Shown: piece by piece, positions 45,552 to 54,952 of the stretch
Position numbering within the stretch: position 1 is the first letter of the stretch
Layout of the letters: the number at the start of each line of letters is the position of its first letter
Assembly (NCBI GenBank): GCA_016709995.1
Contig: JADJLQ010000001.1
Span: 2,824,001 to 2,888,000, forward strand
Direction: 5' to 3'
Source: Saprospiraceae bacterium
Lineage (GTDB): Bacteria; Bacteroidota; Bacteroidia; Chitinophagales; Saprospiraceae
Length of the DNA stretch: 64,000 bases
Translations under genes and position numbers: made by a program
The notes under the pieces: generated by a model
The model's input: only the letters and a program-made list of their open reading frames with translations
What the model was told of the DNA's origin: nothing
Database searches by the model: none

Positions 45552-47810
45552 ATGAAGCAGACTTTCATTTCATCAATCATTTTCAACATAGTATTTATTT
45601 TTATCGTCAATGTACACATCGTTGTCGCTCAATCAAAATCGGTAAATATCACGGTAGATCTTAAACCAGTGGAGGAAGAAAATCTGAATGTTTTTCATGA
45701 TTGGATTCGATGGAACGCACCGGGCAGTATGCGCACTAACTTTTTGAATAGTCTTGCTTCAAAATTGTATGAAGCGCGCGACAGAGAAATTGCACAATTA
45801 CACACTAAGAGGGATTGGCAGGACCGTCAAATAAAAATGAAAGGCAAGCTATTAGAATCGATTGGTATATTTCCTGAAAAAACGCCATTAAATCCAAAGA
45901 TTACCGGTATCATTAATAAAGATGGCTATCGAATAGAGAAAATACTATTTGAATCCAGGCCCGGATTTTATGTAACAGGATGTCTTTTTATTCCGGAAAA
46001 TAGAAATACTACATTACCAGCAGTGTTAAATCTCATTGGGCATGAACAAGAGTCTTACCATGAACCACTAGATCAGGTTATAATTCAAAATTTGGTTAAA
46101 AAAGGCATGATCGTATTTACGATTGATCCACTTGGGCAAGGGGAGCACGTTCAATATTTTGATCCCAAAATAAATTTTTCCTCCATTGGGTATAGTGTGA
46201 TCGAACATAGCTATTTTGGAAACTTATGTTTTTTATCCGGTGAATCTTCAGCAAAATATTTTATCTGGGATGGCATCCGGGCAATTGATTATTTAGTATC
46301 AAGATCAGAAGTCGATCCCGAACGTATCGGAGTGACCGGGTTTTCCGGAGGTGAGACAGTGACCAACTATCTTGCAGCACTCGATCCAAGAGTCAAGGTA
46401 TCCATACCCAGCAGCTGGTCCAACACTTGCAGAAGGGTGAGTGAAATGAAAGGAACTCAGGATGCAGAGACCTTTTTTATCCATGGACTAAAAAAAGGAA
46501 TCACGGTTGAAGATCTTTTAGAAGTTCGGGCGCCAAAGCCAACCCTTTTAACTTTTACCTCTCGTGATGAATATCTGAGTCTGCAAGGTGCTCGTGACAC
46601 ATACCGTGAAGCTAAGAAAGCATACGTTTCATTTGGAGCCGCCGATCAACTTGACATGGTAGAAGATGACTCCAAACATTGGTTGACACCGAAAATAAGA
46701 TTAGCTATCTACTCCTTCTTCATGAAACACTTTAATATGCCAGGAGATCCTGCTGAGGTAGAAGCCGAGATCATACCGGGCAAAGAATTATTAGTGACAG
46801 CTAGCGGCCAGATTGCGACTTCTATCGGGGGGGATATGGTTTTTGATATCAATAAAAAGTCAAGCCAGAAATTGATAGAACATCTTGAACTATCAAGAAA
46901 AAGTATAACAAAACATTTGGCCTCCGTCCGGGAAAAAGCAAAAGAAATATCAGGATATATCAAGCCCTGTTGTGAAAATGTGGAACCTATCATCAATGGC
47001 CGTTACCAACGCAATGGATACACGGTGAACAAATATGCATTACCTGGTGAGGGAGACTATGCTATACCTTTTTTGCTTTTCGTTCCTGATGATCTTAAGC
47101 CTAAGCATCGGGCAATAGTCTATCTCCATGCTGATGGAAAAGCAAAGGAAGCAAAACCAGGTGGCGAGATAGAAGAATTGGTAATGAAAGGTTATATCGT
47201 CGCAGCAGCAGATCTCCTGGGGGTGGGTGAAACCGTTTGCAGCGTAACCCGAGGTATGGCAGATGCTTATACTGGTGTACTGATTGGGCGGAGCCTGGTG
47301 GGGATCCAGGCAGGAGATATCGTTAGGGTGGTAAATTATCTCAAATTACACACGGGAGTAGATCCATTACAGATCGTTGCTGTTGCCAATAAAGAAATGT
47401 GCTTGCCTCTGCTCCATGCCGCTGTATTCGATCCTTCTATAAAGTCGGTTATACTCATCAGTCCATTGATCTCCTATCGTTCCATCATCATGAACAGGAT
47501 ACACAAAATTGGCTTGACGGCCCGCGAAGGAGGTGGTTATCATCATCCTTACGAAGTTGATTTTTCCTGGGGTATAGCCGGAGTATTAAGGGGGTATGAT
47601 TTGCCTGATTTGATGGGCTGTATTGCACCTCGTAAACTGGTATTGGCGAACTTAATGAATGAGTTATTGGAAAGTGCTTCTGATGAGGTACTGGGTCAGG
47701 AGCTAGAATTTCCAAGAGCGGTGTATGGAGTCAAAAAAGAGTCCGGTAGTTTGAAGGTGATTGATGGATATGAGAGTTTAAGCATATTGGTGAATTGGTC
47801 TTTTGAATGA
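45552..47810 (+). CDS. Exported two-domain alpha/beta hydrolase (acetyl-xylan-esterase-like), second domain lacking a nucleophile
   Basis: A 752-residue exported protein (signal peptide about 1-27). The first hydrolase domain (about 120-400) has the nucleophile elbow VTGFSGGETVTNYL, an Asp in TSRDEYLSLQG and a His in DDSKHWLTP, so it looks active. The second (about 500-745) has the same fold pattern (HRAIVYLHADGKAKEA, MKGYIVAAADLLGVGE) but the elbow reads VAVANKEMC with no Ser, so it seems inactive. The protein probably removes esters from extracellular carbohydrate. A Gfo/Idh/MocA gene and DUF6807 follow on the same strand, suggesting a catabolic block. Confidence 0.82.
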   Translation: MKQTFISSIIFNIVFIFIVNVHIVVAQSKSVNITVDLKPVEEENLNVFHDWIRWNAPGSMRTNFLNSLASKLYEARDREIAQLHTKRDWQDRQIKMKGKLLESIGIFPEKTPLNPKITGIINKDGYRIEKILFESRPGFYVTGCLFIPENRNTTLPAVLNLIGHEQESYHEPLDQVIIQNLVKKGMIVFTIDPLGQGEHVQYFDPKINFSSIGYSVIEHSYFGNLCFLSGESSAKYFIWDGIRAIDYLVSRSEVDPERIGVTGFSGGETVTNYLAALDPRVKVSIPSSWSNTCRRVSEMKGTQDAETFFIHGLKKGITVEDLLEVRAPKPTLLTFTSRDEYLSLQGARDTYREAKKAYVSFGAADQLDMVEDDSKHWLTPKIRLAIYSFFMKHFNMPGDPAEVEAEIIPGKELLVTASGQIATSIGGDMVFDINKKSSQKLIEHLELSRKSITKHLASVREKAKEISGYIKPCCENVEPIINGRYQRNGYTVNKYALPGEGDYAIPFLLFVPDDLKPKHRAIVYLHADGKAKEAKPGGEIEELVMKGYIVAAADLLGVGETVCSVTRGMADAYTGVLIGRSLVGIQAGDIVRVVNYLKLHTGVDPLQIVAVANKEMCLPLLHAAVFDPSIKSVILISPLISYRSIIMNRIHKIGLTAREGGGYHHPYEVDFSWGIAGVLRGYDLPDLMGCIAPRKLVLANLMNELLESASDEVLGQELEFPRAVYGVKKESGSLKVIDGYESLSILVNWSFE

Positions 47811-47939
47811 TGAATAAACGCCCTCCGTCATTTCGCGATTGAGCTTATTTGACTTCAGGGTCCTTTTTGGATATTGATTGTAAAATATCATTTAGATTTG
47901 AGCATAAATTTTTTATATTCATTGTCAAAATATCAAAAC

Positions 47940-49337
47940 ATGAAAAAGAAATCCAAATTAGGAAGGAGGGAGTTTATAAACCAAACACTTCAAACTTCCG
48001 TCGCCATAGCACTGCCTTCCATCGTTCCATCTTCTGTATTTGGGAGAAATGCTCCTAGCAATAAGATTAATATCGCCCAAATTGGATTCGGTCGGATCGC
48101 GATGACTCACGATCTCAAGGATACGCTTCCATTTGATGTCGCCCGGGTAATCGCCGTGGCTGATGTCGATGCCAATCGGGCAGTCAAGGGCAAGCAGTTT
48201 ATTGAAAATTTTTATACTAAGAAAACAGGTAAGACCAATTATGTCGATGTCAAGACTTACGGAGATTACCGGGACATGCTTTTGAATAAAGATATCGATG
48301 CCGTGATCATTTCGACCCCGGACCATTGGCATTCTCAACCCGCCATCGAAGCTGCCTTAGCCGGAAAAGATGTGTATGTACAGAAGCCCACTTCATTGAC
48401 GATAGAGGAAGGACGCATGCTGGCTGATGTAATCAAAAAAAAGGGCACCATCTTGCAGGTAGGCACTCAACAACGATCTACGGCTCAGTTTAGAATCGCT
48501 GCAGAACTTGTTCGCAATGGAAGAATAGGCAAATTGCATACTGTAAGGGTCGGACTTCCTGGTGATCCTTCCGGCCCGGATGCCTCTGAGATGCCGATCC
48601 CTAAAAATCTGAATTACAATATGTGGCTCGGATCCACACCGGAAGTTTATTATACAGAAATACGCGTTCATCCTCAAAATAGTATGACCGATCGTCCGGG
48701 GTGGCTTAGATGCGAACAATTCGGTGCCGGTATGATCACTGGTTGGGGACAACACCATTTTGATTCTGCAGCATGGGGTATGGATACGGAGTATACTGGT
48801 CCAATTTCCATTGAAGCAGTTGCCGAATTCCCAAAATCAGGCCTATGGAATGTCCATGGAGATTTTATGGCAAAAGCAGAATATAAAAACGGTGTAACCA
48901 TGTATACAAGTGGCGGATATCCAAATGGGATTAGATATGAAGGAACTGAAGGCTGGATATTTGTCTCCAGAGGTAGTTATACCGCATCTCCAAGTGATCC
49001 GGTGTCAAAGGAAAAGAGCAGCAAAGCACTGGATGCCAGTGACCCCAAAATACTCACTTCAGTAATCGGTGCAAATGAAACACATTTATATGTCAGCGAA
49101 GACCAACATGGCAATTGGCTAGATTGTATCAAAAGCCGTAAAACGCCAATCTCTCCGGCAGAGATCGGTCACCGGGCATGCAGTGTTTGTTTGTTGACGC
49201 ATATTGCTATGAAACTTAGCCGAAAACTGACCTGGAATCCAGACAAAGAAGTATTTGTAAACGACCCGGAAGCAAACGCTTTATTATCCCGTCCTCAACG
49301 AGCTCCTTATGGAACCAAAAATATAAAAATGTCCTGA
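47940..49337 (+). CDS. Gfo/Idh/MocA family oxidoreductase with export signal
   Basis: An oxidoreductase of about 465 residues. The ATG at 47940 starts MKKKSKLGRREFINQTLQ, a twin-arginine-like signal (RREF followed by hydrophobic VAIALPSIVPSSV) common in this family in Bacteroidota; an earlier in-frame start has no such sense. The Rossmann part carries INIAQIGFGRIAMTHD and VAVADVDANRA, then ISTPDHWHSQPAIEAALAGKDVYVQKP. These enzymes use NAD(P) to oxidise or reduce sugars and inositols. The next gene overlaps its stop by one base (TGATG), so both are translated together. Confidence 0.92.
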   Translation: MKKKSKLGRREFINQTLQTSVAIALPSIVPSSVFGRNAPSNKINIAQIGFGRIAMTHDLKDTLPFDVARVIAVADVDANRAVKGKQFIENFYTKKTGKTNYVDVKTYGDYRDMLLNKDIDAVIISTPDHWHSQPAIEAALAGKDVYVQKPTSLTIEEGRMLADVIKKKGTILQVGTQQRSTAQFRIAAELVRNGRIGKLHTVRVGLPGDPSGPDASEMPIPKNLNYNMWLGSTPEVYYTEIRVHPQNSMTDRPGWLRCEQFGAGMITGWGQHHFDSAAWGMDTEYTGPISIEAVAEFPKSGLWNVHGDFMAKAEYKNGVTMYTSGGYPNGIRYEGTEGWIFVSRGSYTASPSDPVSKEKSSKALDASDPKILTSVIGANETHLYVSEDQHGNWLDCIKSRKTPISPAEIGHRACSVCLLTHIAMKLSRKLTWNPDKEVFVNDPEANALLSRPQRAPYGTKNIKMS

Positions 49338-50245
49338 TGAACATCATTAATAAAATAAAACTATTCCTTTTCATTAGCTGCTTCATGACCTCACAGGCAG
49401 TATGGGGTACAAAAATTAATGCTGTCAAAATTGGATCTAAGATCAATGTGACTATTGAAGGAAAATATTTCACCAGCTACATTTTTTCTTCTGACGAGAA
49501 ATATCCTTTTTTCTACCCGGTCAATGGCCCGGGTTCGGGAGGCTCAGTTACTTCCATGCGAAATGGAGAATACCCTCATCACAGTTCATTGTTTTTTGGC
49601 TGTGATCAGGTCAATGGTGGAAACTATTGGCAAGATGGATTAGAACGTGGTCGCATCATCTCCATCAATGCTGAAATAATCAAAGAAGGTGGGGATACTG
49701 TAATCATTACGGATGAATGTATATGGAGTCGTCCCGGAGCTGCATCTCCTATTAAAGACACACGAAAATTTATTATTACTGCTCCTTCAGCGACGCTGCG
49801 GCAGATCGATGTAGAAATTAATATGGAACCTTTGATGGAGGTCCACATTAAAAAAACGAATCACTCTTTGTTTAGTGCTCGCATGGCAGCTGACTTATCT
49901 GTGAAGAATGGAGGGACTATGATTAATGCCGAAGGCGCTACAGGAGAAAAAGAAACATTTGGTAAAAGCTCAGCATGGATTGATTATTATGGGAAACGAG
50001 GTGATATGATTGAAGGCCTGGCTATTCTGCAACATCCTGCCAACCCCTGGTTTCCCTCTCCCTGGTTTACCAGAGATTATGGATTTATTTCACCTACACC
50101 CATGTACTGGCCTCAGAATAACGAGGAGACTTTTATGAAAAAAGGAGACAATTTGGTGCTTCGTTACCGGGTATTGGTCCACGGAGGTGATCATCAGGAA
50201 GCGAATATTGCCAGGGCATTTGAAGAGTATAAACAAACAAAGTAG
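49337..50245 (+). CDS. DUF6807 (PmoA-like) exported protein
   Basis: A 302-residue exported protein with a signal peptide (FLFISCFMTSQAVWG). It matches the DUF6807 family, annotated in many genomes as PmoA-like: YPFFYPVNGPGSGGSVTSM, EYPHHSSLFFGCDQVNGGNYW, and later NPWFPSPWFTRDYGFISPTP. It is not a methane monooxygenase subunit; the name comes from annotation history. Members are usually found beside Gfo/Idh/MocA oxidoreductases in carbohydrate loci, exactly as here, so a role in sugar catabolism is inferred. Its ATG lies within the preceding gene's stop codon. Confidence 0.9.
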   Translation: MNIINKIKLFLFISCFMTSQAVWGTKINAVKIGSKINVTIEGKYFTSYIFSSDEKYPFFYPVNGPGSGGSVTSMRNGEYPHHSSLFFGCDQVNGGNYWQDGLERGRIISINAEIIKEGGDTVIITDECIWSRPGAASPIKDTRKFIITAPSATLRQIDVEINMEPLMEVHIKKTNHSLFSARMAADLSVKNGGTMINAEGATGEKETFGKSSAWIDYYGKRGDMIEGLAILQHPANPWFPSPWFTRDYGFISPTPMYWPQNNEETFMKKGDNLVLRYRVLVHGGDHQEANIARAFEEYKQTK

Positions 50246-50387
50246 CAGCTATTTGAGTTTAAAAGAAAGTTATCCTCCGGGTCTTATAGCGGATTAAAAA
50301 TTTTACATAGGCGACTATGTTCCTGGCAGTTCGTGTAATCTGTATGCTGAAAGAATAACCCTTCATTAACTTCCAAAATTTATTGGA

Positions 50388-51704
50388 TTACCGGATAGTA
50401 TACAAATCCAAATCTCCCTTATTCTTAGCATTGATCTTTCCCTGGTATTCACACGGAAAAAGATCTTTTACCAATGAATAAGTAGTCTGGGACAAACTTA
50501 CTTTTTGAGGGGCGCCGATTTGTTGTATTCTGGCAGCGATATTTACTGCATCGCCCCAAATATCAAATGCAAATTTTTTATTTCCGATGATTCCGGCAAT
50601 GACCGTTCCGGAATGAATGCCTATTCTCACCTGAAATGTTGGTGAACTATGGTGCTCCTGCTCCGACTTACCCGCATTGGCATTGTAATTTTCCACGAAA
50701 TGCCTCATTTCTATAGCCGCTTTTACAGCATTGACTGCATGATCGGGACTAGAATCAGGCAGTCCACTCACTGCCATATAGGCATCACCAATCGTTTTAA
50801 TTTTTTCGAGACCGTATTTTTCAGTGATGTCATCAAACGCCTGAAAATATTGGTGTAAGATACTGATCAGTTTTTGTGGACTAATGGTCTCGCAATATTT
50901 GGTAAATCCTACAAAGTCAGTAAAAAGAATAGATACATTCTCATATAATTTGGCTTCTGTTTTTCCATTCACCTTTAGGCTCTCAGCTATGTTTTCAGGC
51001 AGGATATTTTTTAACAATTCATCGGACTTTGCTTTTTCTACTTCAATTTGTTCCAAATGAGTCTTTATGTGTCTGGATTGATCTTGAAGGGCGGTGTTTT
51101 GCAATTCGATCTCCAGGTTTTTGCTCTCCAGCACTTCGTTGATTTGAATAATAGACCTTTTGTAGATAAGATTAAATAATAAATAAGTACTTATGAGGCC
51201 AAACAAGCTGCTTAAATAAAAAAAATCTTTATACCTGTTGTTGTAGTCTATTTCTACCTGGATCAAAGGCATCAGATATATCCTATAAATTAATATAAAA
51301 GCCAGTATAAAAATAAGCCAACCAATAGCCCATCGCTGATGGGTAAAGAGTAGAGAAACGATAGGCACTAAGCTGATCCAGGGAAGGACCGGAGAATCCA
51401 GTCCACCGGAATAAAAGCATAAACTTACCACACCTATAAACCCTATTGCCGGAATATAATTGCCTACCAGGTCGAGCGCAACCCGTTGTTTCAATAAGAT
51501 AAATGCAACTGCAAACAAGCATACCAGCCAGATTTGTATCCACACCCCATGATGAAAACCAATCAAAAAACTAATGATCCCATAGAAAATCATATACACT
51601 ATTGTAATAGCATTGCCCCGGCAGATTAATCGTGATCGGCTTATATCCTTATAAGTATATTGATTATGCTGGCATAGGTTTTCCAGCCACTGCATGATGT
51701 TCAT
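50388..51704 (-). CDS. Membrane-bound class III adenylate/guanylate cyclase
   Basis: A 438-residue protein: six or so membrane helices (about 25-190), a helical linker (190-245; IQINEVLESKNLEIELQ), and a class III cyclase domain (about 250-435). The cyclase has the metal Asp in VSILFTDFVGFTKYCE, the substrate Lys in EKIKTIGDAYMAVSG and FDIWGDAVNIAARIQQIG with the transition-state Asn-Arg. The Lys and Asp at the purine-selecting sites point to ATP. It starts 12 bases after the FAD oxidoreductase gene, so both are likely on one transcript. Confidence 0.92.
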   Translation of the reverse strand: MNIMQWLENLCQHNQYTYKDISRSRLICRGNAITIVYMIFYGIISFLIGFHHGVWIQIWLVCLFAVAFILLKQRVALDLVGNYIPAIGFIGVVSLCFYSGGLDSPVLPWISLVPIVSLLFTHQRWAIGWLIFILAFILIYRIYLMPLIQVEIDYNNRYKDFFYLSSLFGLISTYLLFNLIYKRSIIQINEVLESKNLEIELQNTALQDQSRHIKTHLEQIEVEKAKSDELLKNILPENIAESLKVNGKTEAKLYENVSILFTDFVGFTKYCETISPQKLISILHQYFQAFDDITEKYGLEKIKTIGDAYMAVSGLPDSSPDHAVNAVKAAIEMRHFVENYNANAGKSEQEHHSSPTFQVRIGIHSGTVIAGIIGNKKFAFDIWGDAVNIAARIQQIGAPQKVSLSQTTYSLVKDLFPCEYQGKINAKNKGDLDLYTIR

Positions 51705-51716
51705 TTTTTTTGATTT

Positions 51717-53447
51717 TTAAATGGGCCCAAATATTAAGGTAAATAGATAGAGGAAAACCCAAGCAATGATGCATAGGATTGCCCAAATGAAGGCTATAAC
51801 ATGCAACCACCACGGGTATTTGCTTTTATAGGGCAATCCTTTAGTATATCTTTTTTTATCCCACCATTTATAGGGCATGAGCATTTTCCAAGACCTCAAT
51901 TTCCATACTTTAGCATAGGGTTTGCCTGTACCGGAAGCATCTATAATACAATTGACGGCTCTGCGGGCAGATTCATTAGCAGTCTCCATACAGGCAAGAT
52001 TGGTATTGGTGCGTACATAATCTCCGGCCAGAAACAAATTGGTAATTGTACTCCATGATTTCGGCATTAATCCCCAAGAGTTGACTACATTGACCAGTAG
52101 AGGTTCTTCATTTACCAATACAGTTGGCGCTACGCGTTTTAAACTACTACCTATATGATATCCCACAACTATAGTATTCATATTTGCTGGCAGTGGAGTT
52201 GAAGATAAGGCAAGACTTTGTCGTAATTGATCATATATCCCAGTTACCAATTCTAATTCGGAGCAGTTTTTAGCCGTTTTACCATTGAATATAGCATCCC
52301 AATTTGAAACATCTACTGACAAAACTCCTTTGACCAAACCCCCGGTAGCCATATTTATGTCATAATTAGGTGCCCAGTATTGTACTTGTGAAATGGAGGT
52401 GAGGGCCCACGCACTATTACTATGTACGATATGACCATCATTGAGTGGCAAATCTGCATTTAAATAAAATTGAACTCCATTCATCCACTCAACGTTGGCT
52501 GCTAATAGAGCCGGATTAGATAATACCGGATCTCTCGAAGTAATTAGATTATTCAATAAGGTCGAGGCTTTCTCCACAGGAACTGCTAATAAATAATAGT
52601 CCCCTTTAATATTGAGTATGGTATTTGTGATTTCATCTTTCACAGTGATATTGATTATCTGAGAACCGACCAGATTAATACTTTGTACTTCATGACTTTT
52701 GTGGTAGACCACCCCTTTGGTAAGTAAATAATCATACCAGGGGATTAAAAACTGTTCATTGGTAGGACCATTTAGTACTCTGCTTGGCGCCATAGTCGGA
52801 TCCGCCATCGAATATAACAATTGAAGGAGAATCGAACCTCCGACACGGGTAGACATGGTCTTGGCCTGCGCAGCCACCAGTGATTTGGTAAGACCATCTG
52901 CAAATAAATTTTGATAAGTAGGACTATTATCGTCAGCTTCTACAAAATACCACCAACCGGTCTGCTCATATTCATCATTAAATCTGGTATTGCTCGAAGT
53001 CAATAATTGAAATAATTTCTCTTTGATCAAAGCCTTTTCTCCAGAAGACAATCCTGTTGCAGGTGCCCCATTTAAGGTTTTAAAGACCAGGTCTACATCA
53101 AAAGCAGTCAGTGGGAAGTGAACCAAAGCTGTTAAGGGCTCCTTGCCGTCTCTCGCAAACATTATCTTTTCGGTCTTCTTCAAATTATTAAATACTGTTC
53201 CTGACCCAATAGGAATTCTTTTCATGGTATGCGAAAGGTGTCTGTAGAAGCCCGGAAAAAATCTAAACCCATGCTCACCCGGAATATTATTGAAAGGTCC
53301 TACTGTAGCATCTTCAGACCGCGCTTTTCCCCCAACATATTTGGTATTGGATTCATATATTTCAACATCAAATCCTCTTTCGATCAATTCGTGGGCTGCG
53401 GTCATGCCGGCAATACCGCCGCCCATAATAATAACTTTTTTTGCCAT
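51717..53447 (-). CDS. FAD-dependent oxidoreductase of the phytoene desaturase/isorenieratene synthase type
   Basis: A 576-residue flavoprotein. The N-terminal Rossmann motif is KKVIIMGGGIAGMTAAHELIERGFDVEIYES, recorded here as GGGIAGMTAAHEL, followed by YVGGKARS and HGFRFFPGFYRHL; the C-terminal FAD motif is NLFLAGDYVRTNTNLACMETANES. These are typical of carotenoid desaturase and hydroxysqualene dehydroxylase-like enzymes. Two hydrophobic segments at the end (about 545-575) would anchor it to the membrane. No carotenoid genes are nearby. The substrate is unknown; coupling with a downstream cyclase gene is a notable context. Confidence 0.85.
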   Translation of the reverse strand: MAKKVIIMGGGIAGMTAAHELIERGFDVEIYESNTKYVGGKARSEDATVGPFNNIPGEHGFRFFPGFYRHLSHTMKRIPIGSGTVFNNLKKTEKIMFARDGKEPLTALVHFPLTAFDVDLVFKTLNGAPATGLSSGEKALIKEKLFQLLTSSNTRFNDEYEQTGWWYFVEADDNSPTYQNLFADGLTKSLVAAQAKTMSTRVGGSILLQLLYSMADPTMAPSRVLNGPTNEQFLIPWYDYLLTKGVVYHKSHEVQSINLVGSQIINITVKDEITNTILNIKGDYYLLAVPVEKASTLLNNLITSRDPVLSNPALLAANVEWMNGVQFYLNADLPLNDGHIVHSNSAWALTSISQVQYWAPNYDINMATGGLVKGVLSVDVSNWDAIFNGKTAKNCSELELVTGIYDQLRQSLALSSTPLPANMNTIVVGYHIGSSLKRVAPTVLVNEEPLLVNVVNSWGLMPKSWSTITNLFLAGDYVRTNTNLACMETANESARRAVNCIIDASGTGKPYAKVWKLRSWKMLMPYKWWDKKRYTKGLPYKSKYPWWLHVIAFIWAILCIIAWVFLYLFTLIFGPI

Positions 53448-53875
53448 GAATATAGGTATTAATAAAGGTTGTTTTGATTGGTGGTTTAAGGCAATCTATA
53501 GGTAGTGTAAGATGTAGGATGAATGTCAGCCCATTCTTCAATGAAAATGAAACAAATTTTAATGTACTGAATATCAATGCTTATCATTACCATTATTACT
53601 TTGCATTTGTTAAATTCTTAATTAATTAACTAATATTATTGAGTCCATCCTTCGACCCTCCCTGCAAACTCCTTATTCTCAGATTAATATTATTTTATCA
53701 GCAATAAAAATTCCGGGTAGGCTAATTACCTATAAACTTGATCTCGAAATCAGGGCTTTCTTCTGTTAGCCAGGATAAAAAGCATGAACAGCATCTGTAA
53801 GTATTATTCCATCTTCAAAGTAATTACCAGATCATAAAGTATTCAACCAATTTAAAATTTCCATGTAACGGCTTC
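53448..53875. other. Intergenic stretch without a recognised gene
   Basis: About 430 AT-rich bases between two minus-strand genes. The part near 53560-53640 probably includes the promoter of the FAD oxidoreductase, though I could not find a full TTTG/TAnnTTTG pair. No hairpin or RNA gene stands out. Confidence 0.4.
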
Positions 53876-54382
53876 CTATAAATGTAATGACTCTGTCATT
53901 TTACCCAGATTGATTCCTTCTGCTTTGGTAAAATATATTTCTCGTACTTCCTCCATATTATCCCATAGATGTTTATTTCCTTTTAAACCCGAAGTGAGCT
54001 TCATTCTCCTGGTTAATAGATTTTTTTCAATTGGGGTTGCTGTTCTCCTGGCACCCAGTTGTCCATATAATTTTATTGCAGGGTCAGCTTTGAATTTTCC
54101 TTTAAATAGTGAACTTAGCCAAAACCAGGTATTACTATTAACGGCCAAAACACAAATATTTTTATTAAATCTCTCATTAGCCGGAAGTTTTGAAGGAAAT
54201 TTCTCAAAGTAGAAACCTGTCTGGTCCTTATTGAGAAATAGTGACCCTATAGGTGTCGTAGTCGGATTATTTTCTTTGTCGACTGATGCAATTGACACAT
54301 GAAAGTTAGATGAAAAGCTCTTGTTGAAATGAGCACGAATTTCTGCCCAATTTTTAATAATGTCCATATAAAAAAGGTTCAA
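53876..54382 (-). CDS. Pyridoxamine 5'-phosphate oxidase-like flavin-binding split-barrel protein
   Basis: A 168-residue soluble protein with the FMN-binding split-barrel outline (FHVSIASVDKENNPTTTPIG, TGFYFEKFPSKLPANERF, NICVLAVNSNTWFWL). These proteins usually bind FMN, F420 or haem and reduce diverse small molecules. The second Met (54367) is an alternative start, giving 163 residues. It follows a 100-base gap after the VOC gene on the same strand; no functional partner is evident. Confidence 0.72.
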   Translation of the reverse strand: MNLFYMDIIKNWAEIRAHFNKSFSSNFHVSIASVDKENNPTTTPIGSLFLNKDQTGFYFEKFPSKLPANERFNKNICVLAVNSNTWFWLSSLFKGKFKADPAIKLYGQLGARRTATPIEKNLLTRRMKLTSGLKGNKHLWDNMEEVREIYFTKAEGINLGKMTESLHL

Positions 54383-54484
54383 TGCAATTGAGTTTTAATT
54401 TTGATAATCTGACTCAGCCCATTTTTTCGTATCATCCCTACCCATACAGATCAATGTTTCGGTAACATACCTTCAAGGACTTGT

Positions 54485-54871
54485 TTATATCCTGGATATC
54501 CTTTGCTTTAATTGAAATACATTGCCTTCGGGATCCTCGCCATCACAAATTATATAATCATATCCTTCCCACTCCTGGGTCTCCTTCAAACGCACACCTC
54601 GGGATAACAGATCAGTTCTTAACGAGAATAAATCTTCATCCACTTCAAATACAATCTTAGTATTACTTTCCGACGCAGCAGATGCAGGATCCAAATGCAT
54701 ATATGCTTCACCAATTTGATGCAAGCCGATATTGCAGGACCCTGCTTTCAATAAAACCCATTGCTTTGGAATTTCTTCCAGGGCTTCAAATTCAAAAACC
54801 TGAGTATAAAAATTTTTAAGTAGTTCTATATTTTGGACAAAAAGTATCAGGGATTCAATTCTGAATTTCAT
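54485..54871 (-). CDS. Glyoxalase/VOC-family protein
   Basis: A 128-residue single VOC-fold protein: FRIESLILFVQNIELLKNFYTQVF at the N-terminus, VLLKAGSCNIGLHQIG in the middle, and YDYIICDGEDPEGNVFQL at the C-terminus with the Glu/Asp-rich DPEGN turn typical of glyoxalase-like proteins. Such small proteins form dimers with metal sites and may confer resistance or isomerise small molecules; a specific function cannot be set. It is 81 bases downstream of argG on the same strand, without obvious functional tie. Confidence 0.88.
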   Translation of the reverse strand: MKFRIESLILFVQNIELLKNFYTQVFEFEALEEIPKQWVLLKAGSCNIGLHQIGEAYMHLDPASAASESNTKIVFEVDEDLFSLRTDLLSRGVRLKETQEWEGYDYIICDGEDPEGNVFQLKQRISRI

Positions 54872-54952
54872 GCAATAAAATTAAGTATTTATTCTTTCAG
54901 ATTTGATTCCAGTCTAGGACTCAAAATTTGTTGAAAAGTCAAATTCAATAAC

